Shown here: piece after piece, positions 60,304 to 64,000 of the stretch
How positions within the stretch are numbered: position 1 is the first letter of the stretch
Layout of the letters: every line of letters starts with the position of its first letter
Assembly (NCBI GenBank): GCA_041389525.1
Contig: JAWKRR010000044.1
Location: 1-64,000, forward strand
DNA: 64,000 nucleotides
Source: JACKFB01 sp041389525
GTDB lineage: Bacteria; Myxococcota_A; UBA9042; PHBI01; JACKFB01
Direction: 5' to 3'
Position numbers and translations under genes: made by a program
Notes under the pieces: generated by a model
Seen by the model: only the letters and a program-made list of their open reading frames with translations
Told to the model about the DNA's origin: nothing
Databases searched by the model: none

Positions 60304-61091
60304 TGGCGGGCCCACGAACACTGGGCGGCGGCGGCGGCGGGCCGGGCGGTTTGGGCGGCGGCGGGCTGGGCATGAGCATGCGCATGACCCCCGTCGTGAA
60401 GCGCATCCTCATCGCCAACATCGCGATCTGGCTACTCTTCGCCCTGCTCATCAACTTCGGTCACCTGGGCTGGGCGCGCTCGCTCTACGACGACCAGCTA
60501 GCCCTGGACCCGCGCGCGGCGGTCTTCGAGCTCAAGCTCTGGCAGATCTTCACCTACAGCTGGCTGCACGACCTGAACGCGCCAATGCACATCCTGGGCA
60601 ACATGCTCGGCCTCTTCTTCTTGGGGCCAGCCCTGGAGACGCGGTGGGGACCGCGCGATTTCCTCATATTTTACCTGGCTACTGGCGTGATCGCCGGCAT
60701 CTTCACGGTGATGGTCGGGCTGGCGATGCCGGGCCTCTTCGGCCTCCGCGTCGTGGGCGCGTCGGGCTCGGTGATGGGGCTCTTGGCCGGCTTCAGCTTC
60801 GCCATGCCCACGGCGACGCTGCTGCTCTTCTTCATCATCCCGATGCAGGCCCGCTGGGTCATCTGGTTGGCCCTCGGCATCGACACGATCTTCTTCTTCA
60901 GCAACCCCGACGTCGCCACGGTCGCGTGGCACACCCACCTCGGCGGGGTCATCGGCGCGTGGCTGCTCATCACCGGCCGCTGGCGCCCCGGCCGCCTGCT
61001 CGATCGGCTGCGCCTCGCCCGGCTGAAGTCGCGGCGCCGCACCCTGGACGTGATCCATGGCGGGAAGTCGGATCGGCACCACCTGAACTAG
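60303..61091 (+). CDS. Rhomboid-family intramembrane serine protease
   Basis: The 262-residue inner-membrane protein has six or so helices and the rhomboid active site: catalytic Ser154 in VVGASGSVMG and His212 in WHTHLGG, plus the conserved HILGN (97-101) of helix 2. Rhomboids cut transmembrane segments of other membrane proteins. A Gly-rich N-terminus (GGGGGGPGGLGGGG) precedes the first helix. GTG 60303 is fixed by the TAGTG overlap with the preceding stop; ATG 60372 (MSMRMTP) is an alternative. The related rhombosortases process C-terminal sorting tags, but this protein looks like a general rhomboid. A strong hairpin follows. Confidence 0.9.
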   Translation: MAGPRTLGGGGGGPGGLGGGGLGMSMRMTPVVKRILIANIAIWLLFALLINFGHLGWARSLYDDQLALDPRAAVFELKLWQIFTYSWLHDLNAPMHILGNMLGLFFLGPALETRWGPRDFLIFYLATGVIAGIFTVMVGLAMPGLFGLRVVGASGSVMGLLAGFSFAMPTATLLLFFIIPMQARWVIWLALGIDTIFFFSNPDVATVAWHTHLGGVIGAWLLITGRWRPGRLLDRLRLARLKSRRRTLDVIHGGKSDRHHLN

Positions 61092-61105
61092 CGAGTCGGC
61101 CCAAG

Positions 61106-61143
61106 ACGAATGCGGCGTCTGCGCGAGGAGACGCCGCATTCGT
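61106..61143. terminator. Perfect 15-bp bidirectional hairpin
   Basis: ACGAATGCGGCGTCT (61106-61120) pairs perfectly with 61129-61143 around loop GCGCGAGG, 14 nt after the rhomboid stop and between convergent genes. Confidence 0.75.
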
Positions 61144-61159
61144 TCTGGACCGGCTCCTG

Positions 61160-61198
61160 AGCCAGCCCGAGATCGGAGCTAAGCCAGCCCGAGATCGG
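61160..61198. repeat. 17-bp direct repeat next to the hairpin
   Basis: AGCCAGCCCGAGATCGG occurs at 61160-61176 and again at 61182-61198, 5 nt apart, in the gap just before the 3' end of fxsA. Confidence 0.85.
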
Positions 61199-61200
61199 GC

Positions 61201-61752
61201 CTAGTCCACGTCGATAATCCGCGGCGGCGGTCGAGGGTCGTGGCGCGGCGCCCGATCTGGCGGCAGCACCTCCTGGTCGGCGCCCAAATCGGGACCAAAG
61301 GGCCCCGTCGGTCCGGGTCGCGGCCGCCCGCCGGTCGACTGCCAGGCGCTCCAGGTGGCCCCGCCCTGCCCCCGCGTCTGCCACGCCCCGGCCTGCAACC
61401 GCGCGGCGAAGCGCTGAGTCAGGTACCCCCGCAGCACCGCGCGCACCGGGGGCAGCAGCAGCAGGATGCCGATGGTGTCGGTCACGAACCCGGGCGTGAG
61501 CAGCACGACACCGGCCACCAGGATCATCACGCCGTCGAAGATCTCGCGCGCGGGCATCTTCCCCTGCGCGACGGTCTCCTGCATCCGCTGCACCGCCCGG
61601 GCGCCCTGAGTGCGCGCCAACGCCGCCCCCACGAAGCCCGTAAGCAAGCACAGCGCGATCGTGGTCGGCGCGCCCAGGGCAGACCCGACGCGGATGAGGA
61701 GGAAGAGCTCCAACACGGGCAGGACCGTGAAGAGCAGGAAGAGTCTAAGCAC
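61201..61752 (-). CDS. fxsA: FxsA-family membrane protein
   Basis: The 183-residue inner-membrane protein matches FxsA, a phage-exclusion suppressor in E. coli of unclear normal role. LPVLELFLLIRVGSALGAPTT, the FDGVMILVAGVVLLTPGFVTD region and IGILLLLPPVR are the family hallmarks, with three to four helices. The C-terminal 60 residues are a Pro/Gly/Arg-rich cytosolic tail. The start is GTG 61752, with GGAG 5 nt upstream; the ATG at 61854 would add an unlikely charged leader. Confidence 0.85.
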   Translation of the reverse strand: MLRLFLLFTVLPVLELFLLIRVGSALGAPTTIALCLLTGFVGAALARTQGARAVQRMQETVAQGKMPAREIFDGVMILVAGVVLLTPGFVTDTIGILLLLPPVRAVLRGYLTQRFAARLQAGAWQTRGQGGATWSAWQSTGGRPRPGPTGPFGPDLGADQEVLPPDRAPRHDPRPPPRIIDVD

Positions 61753-61897
61753 GCGCGCTCCAATGCCGGGGCCAGTGCCCCACGATAACCACCGGGCGCG
61801 CGCTCGCAAGGATGGTTGCCGCCAAACCGAGCCGCTGGTAGCTTCCCGCGCCAACCGAACGACCGTTCAATTCGACTCTCCTGGCCGAGGAGCCCCA

Positions 61898-63172
61898 GTG
61901 ACCGCTTGGTTCGCCACCACCCTCCGCGGCGTCTGCATGGGCATCGCTGACATCATCCCCGGCGTGTCCGGCGGCACCCTGGCGCTCATCCTGGGCATCT
62001 ACGAGCGCTTCGTCGGCGCGGTGAGCGCCATCGGCCCTGGGATGCTGATGGCCGTGTTCTCGCGCGAGTTCTGGCGGCGCTTCGCGGCGGGCCTGAGGTC
62101 CCCCGGCGCCCAGGGCGACGACGCGGTGGGCCGCTACGCCGGCCACGTCCTCTTCTTGAGCTTCCTCGCCGTCGGCATCCTCTTCGCGTTCGCGGTGGGC
62201 GCGAAGGTCATCCCGCGGATGCTCGATCTCTACCCCGCCCCGATGAAGGGCTTCTTCTTCGGGTTGGTCCTGGCGTCGATCCGCATCCCCTTTCGGATGA
62301 TGAAGCAGCGTGGCGCACCCCACATCGCCATGGCCATCGCCGCGGCCATCGGCACCTGGTTCTTCGTCGGCCTGCCCCTCGACAGCTCCGAGCGCGCGAG
62401 CGGCGACGTGGTCGTGACCCTGTCCGCCCCCGCCGCCGAGGGCACGACCCTCTCCCGCGAGGGGCTGGTGCTCATGACGTCGCTGCACGGCGGCGAGAAC
62501 GAGAAGCACGAGGTCGTCTTCGGCCCCACCCACGACATCCCGGTCCCCGCGGGCGCCACTGAGATCACCGTCCCCGTCGTAGCCCGCATGGCCGGCACCA
62601 CCGCCAACGTGCAGAGCGGCGCGATTCAGGTCATCCACCGCGGCCCCGCCGGCGCCTCCGTGAGCCAGCCCCTCCCGATGAAGGGCGGCATCGACCCGTC
62701 GCTGATCTGGATCTTCATCGCCGGCTGCATCGCCATCTCCGCGATGGTGCTGCCCGGGATCTCGGGCTCCTTCGTCCTGCTGATGTTCGGGCTCTACCAC
62801 TACATGACCTTCACGCTGCGTAGCCTGCTCTACGATCGAGATCCCGCCGCCGTGACCGTGGTCCTGGTCTTCGTCTCGGCGCTGATCGTCGGCATCGCCG
62901 GGTTCTCCCGCATCCTCAGCTGGCTGCTGCGCCACCAGCACGACCTCACCATGGCCGCGTTGATCGGCCTGATGGCCGGCTCCCTGCGGAAGATCTGGCC
63001 CTTCGTCGCGACCGGCGTCGACGGCATCGAGCACAACGTCCTGCCCACCGGCCTCGGCGGCATGACCGCGGTCACGCTGGCGACCTTCGTGGCCGGCGCC
63101 CTGCTGGTCCTGACACTGGACCGCGTGGGCGCGCTGCGGGCCCCGAAAGACGGCGAGGGCGCGGCGGCCTGA
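61898..63172 (+). CDS. DUF368 membrane protein, PopT-like undecaprenyl-phosphate translocase
   Basis: The 424-residue protein belongs to DUF368, whose members (PopT) are known to help return undecaprenyl phosphate across the inner membrane. The two inverted signature segments are present: IADIIPGVSGGTLALILGIYERF (helix hairpin, residues 16-38, listed as positions with key PGVSGGT) and SAMVLPGISGSFVLLMFGLY (281-300, key PGISGSF). Between helices, residues about 161-265 form a hydrophilic insert rich in Val and Thr (VVVTLSAPAAEG, ITVPVVARMAGTT), probably a periplasmic beta-sandwich; most DUF368 proteins (about 280-310 residues) lack it. GTG 61898 follows GAGGAG. Confidence 0.88.
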   Translation: MTAWFATTLRGVCMGIADIIPGVSGGTLALILGIYERFVGAVSAIGPGMLMAVFSREFWRRFAAGLRSPGAQGDDAVGRYAGHVLFLSFLAVGILFAFAVGAKVIPRMLDLYPAPMKGFFFGLVLASIRIPFRMMKQRGAPHIAMAIAAAIGTWFFVGLPLDSSERASGDVVVTLSAPAAEGTTLSREGLVLMTSLHGGENEKHEVVFGPTHDIPVPAGATEITVPVVARMAGTTANVQSGAIQVIHRGPAGASVSQPLPMKGGIDPSLIWIFIAGCIAISAMVLPGISGSFVLLMFGLYHYMTFTLRSLLYDRDPAAVTVVLVFVSALIVGIAGFSRILSWLLRHQHDLTMAALIGLMAGSLRKIWPFVATGVDGIEHNVLPTGLGGMTAVTLATFVAGALLVLTLDRVGALRAPKDGEGAAA

Positions 63173-63197
63173 GGCGAACGCGGCGCCGAAGCGCGCG

Positions 63198-63476
63198 TCA
63201 GTCCAGGTTCAGCCGACCCCGCAGGTCCTTGCCGACCTTGAAGAAGGGCATCCGCTTGGGCGGCACGGAGACGCGCTTGCCCGTCTTGGGGTTGCGACCC
63301 GTGTAAGCGCGGTACTGGCGAACCGTGAAGTTGCCGAACCCGCGCACCTCGATGCGATCGCCTTGGCACAGCGCCTCGACCATGGCGTCGAACACCGCGT
63401 TGACTGCGGTCTCGACGGCCTTGCGTGGGTGCGCGCTGCGCTCAGAAACTCGATCGACTAGCTGTGACTTGGTCAC
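63198..63476 (-). CDS. IHF/HU-family DNA-binding protein
   Basis: The 92-residue nucleoid protein bends DNA as a dimer. VTKSQLVDRVSE opens the helical body, DRIEVRGFGNFTVRQY and GRNPKTGKRVSVPPKRMPFFK form the beta arm with the Asn-Pro intercalation site, and KVGKDLRGRLN ends it. The sequence resembles IHF beta more than HU. GTG 63476 is preferred, with GGAGG 7 nt upstream; the longer frame to 63572 is not IHF-like. A good promoter match lies upstream. Confidence 0.9.
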   Translation of the reverse strand: MTKSQLVDRVSERSAHPRKAVETAVNAVFDAMVEALCQGDRIEVRGFGNFTVRQYRAYTGRNPKTGKRVSVPPKRMPFFKVGKDLRGRLNLD

Positions 63477-63543
63477 GAAGAGGCCTCCACCGGCGCTGTA
63501 GGCCGACGACGGAACTTTCGTGGGAATGCGAGGGGGGCACCCC

Positions 63544-63572
63544 CTTATGCGACGGCCACTGCCCATCGTCAA
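63544..63572 (-). promoter_or_regulatory. Candidate sigma70-type promoter of the IHF-like gene
   Basis: On the minus strand TTGACG (63572-63567) and CATAAG (63549-63544) are 17 nt apart, about 70 nt upstream of the GTG start. Confidence 0.55.
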
Positions 63573-63594
63573 CCCGTCGCGGGTAGGTCACTGG

Positions 63595-63650
63595 CGACCC
63601 ACCTCGCGTATCTCAGCCGACCCACTGGGTCATACCCGACCCACCTCGCG
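63595..63650. repeat. Cluster of CGACCCAC repeats in the divergent IHF-like gap
   Basis: CGACCCACCTCGCG occurs at 63595-63608 and 63637-63650, with a partial copy (CGACCCAC) at 63618-63625 that lies within a 13-nt palindrome GACCCACTGGGTC (63619-63631). The cluster is just upstream of the IHF-like promoter. It could be a binding site. Nothing else is seen in the 311-bp gap 63477-63787. Confidence 0.55.
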
Positions 63651-63787
63651 CCGCGTTCGATGGCCGATAGTCCCTGATGTTTCCTCGCTTTCCGAGGTGA
63701 TGGCCCGATGGCACGGCCCTCGCATTGGTAGCTGCCCGAGACGAGCCGCCCGGCCGCATTGGCCGAGCCCGTCGCGAGGGGAAACCA

Positions 63788-64000
63788 ATGAAGCACCTGA
63801 TCACGAGCGTCTTACTCGTCGCGGCGTTGGCCGCACCCGCCAGCGCCGGCAACAACTCCTGGGCCACCGTCGGCGTCGGCACGGGTCTGGGGGTGCTGCA
63901 CACCTCGCAGCCCGACGCGGCCGCCGACACGTCCTTCGTCTCCAACGTGAACCTGCGGCTCAAGCTGCTGCGCTTCCTCGGGATGGACCTGACCTACGCC
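63788..64000 (+). CDS. Secreted protein, N-terminal part
   Basis: The first 71 codons of a gene that leaves the window. MKHLITSVLLVAALAAPASAG is a clear signal peptide (cut after ASA, residue 20). The mature start (WATVGVGTGLGVLHTS, NVNLRLKLLRFLGMDLTYA) alternates hydrophobic and polar residues, as at the start of an outer-membrane beta-barrel. GAGGGG at 63776-63781 is the ribosome site. The family is not identifiable from this fragment. Confidence 0.75.
   Translation, partial: MKHLITSVLLVAALAAPASAGNNSWATVGVGTGLGVLHTSQPDAAADTSFVSNVNLRLKLLRFLGMDLTYA

Noticed and set aside
61160..61198. Attachment site or insertion-sequence footprint
   Set aside because: Only a short local direct repeat; no integrase, transposase, tRNA gene or composition change is nearby.

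Overview
The window is GC-rich, densely coded DNA from a Gram-negative bacterium. It encodes an outer-membrane assembly set (BamA, Skp, and Lol permease and ATPase), many lipoproteins with visible lipoboxes, MYXO-CTERM-like Cys/TM/Arg C-terminal tags, MopE-like and thrombospondin type 3 (TSP3) calcium-binding repeats, CGDDGCGG cysteine repeats and a TatT-type TRAP transporter. Together these suggest a member of the Myxococcota or a related deltaproteobacterial lineage; the exact taxon cannot be read from the window. I see no tRNA, rRNA, CRISPR array, insertion sequence or prophage.

Layout: 0-3.2 kb (minus strand): a partial secreted CHI-like protein, an APC permease and a GH114 lipoprotein. 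3.8-13.6 kb: one giant 3270-residue protein made of 24 Cys-free calcium-binding units, followed by a sorting-tag/signal-peptide-like hairpin and then a complete OmpA-family barrel protein. 13.8-21.2 kb: a Cys-rich lipoprotein, a collagen-like protein, an aldehyde dehydrogenase, a lipocalin-like protein, a tightly coupled set (matrixin-like protease, MoaC, NFACT/RqcH-like), and a zinc-ribbon membrane protein. 21.2-30.6 kb (mostly minus): an FG-GAP-type lipoprotein, an unrecognised acidic protein, and a four-gene TRAP operon (TatT, DctP, DctQ, DctM). 30.8-39.5 kb: an amidase, a DUF2007-like protein, a histidine phosphatase, a HEAT-repeat protein, a VWA-like lipoprotein and an 11-module repeat lipoprotein.

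39.5-47.5 kb: dnaK behind a hairpin-rich leader, a small lipoprotein, HutH, a LeuB-like dehydrogenase, a thiolase and a LeuA-like synthase. 47.7-51.0 kb: a lipoprotein with fourteen TSP3 repeats. 51.2-61.1 kb: lysS, lolE, lolD, bamA, skp, a PPC-like lipoprotein and a rhomboid protease, mostly abutting or overlapping. 61.2-64 kb: FxsA, a DUF368 (PopT-like) protein, an IHF/HU protein and the start of a secreted protein.

The main theme is the cell envelope: lipoprotein sorting (Lol), barrel insertion (BamA, Skp), intramembrane proteolysis, and a large set of repeat-built surface or periplasmic proteins that these systems could handle. The most unusual object is the giant gene. Its MYXO-CTERM-like tag runs in frame, through a shared arginine cluster, into what looks like the signal peptide of an OmpA protein.
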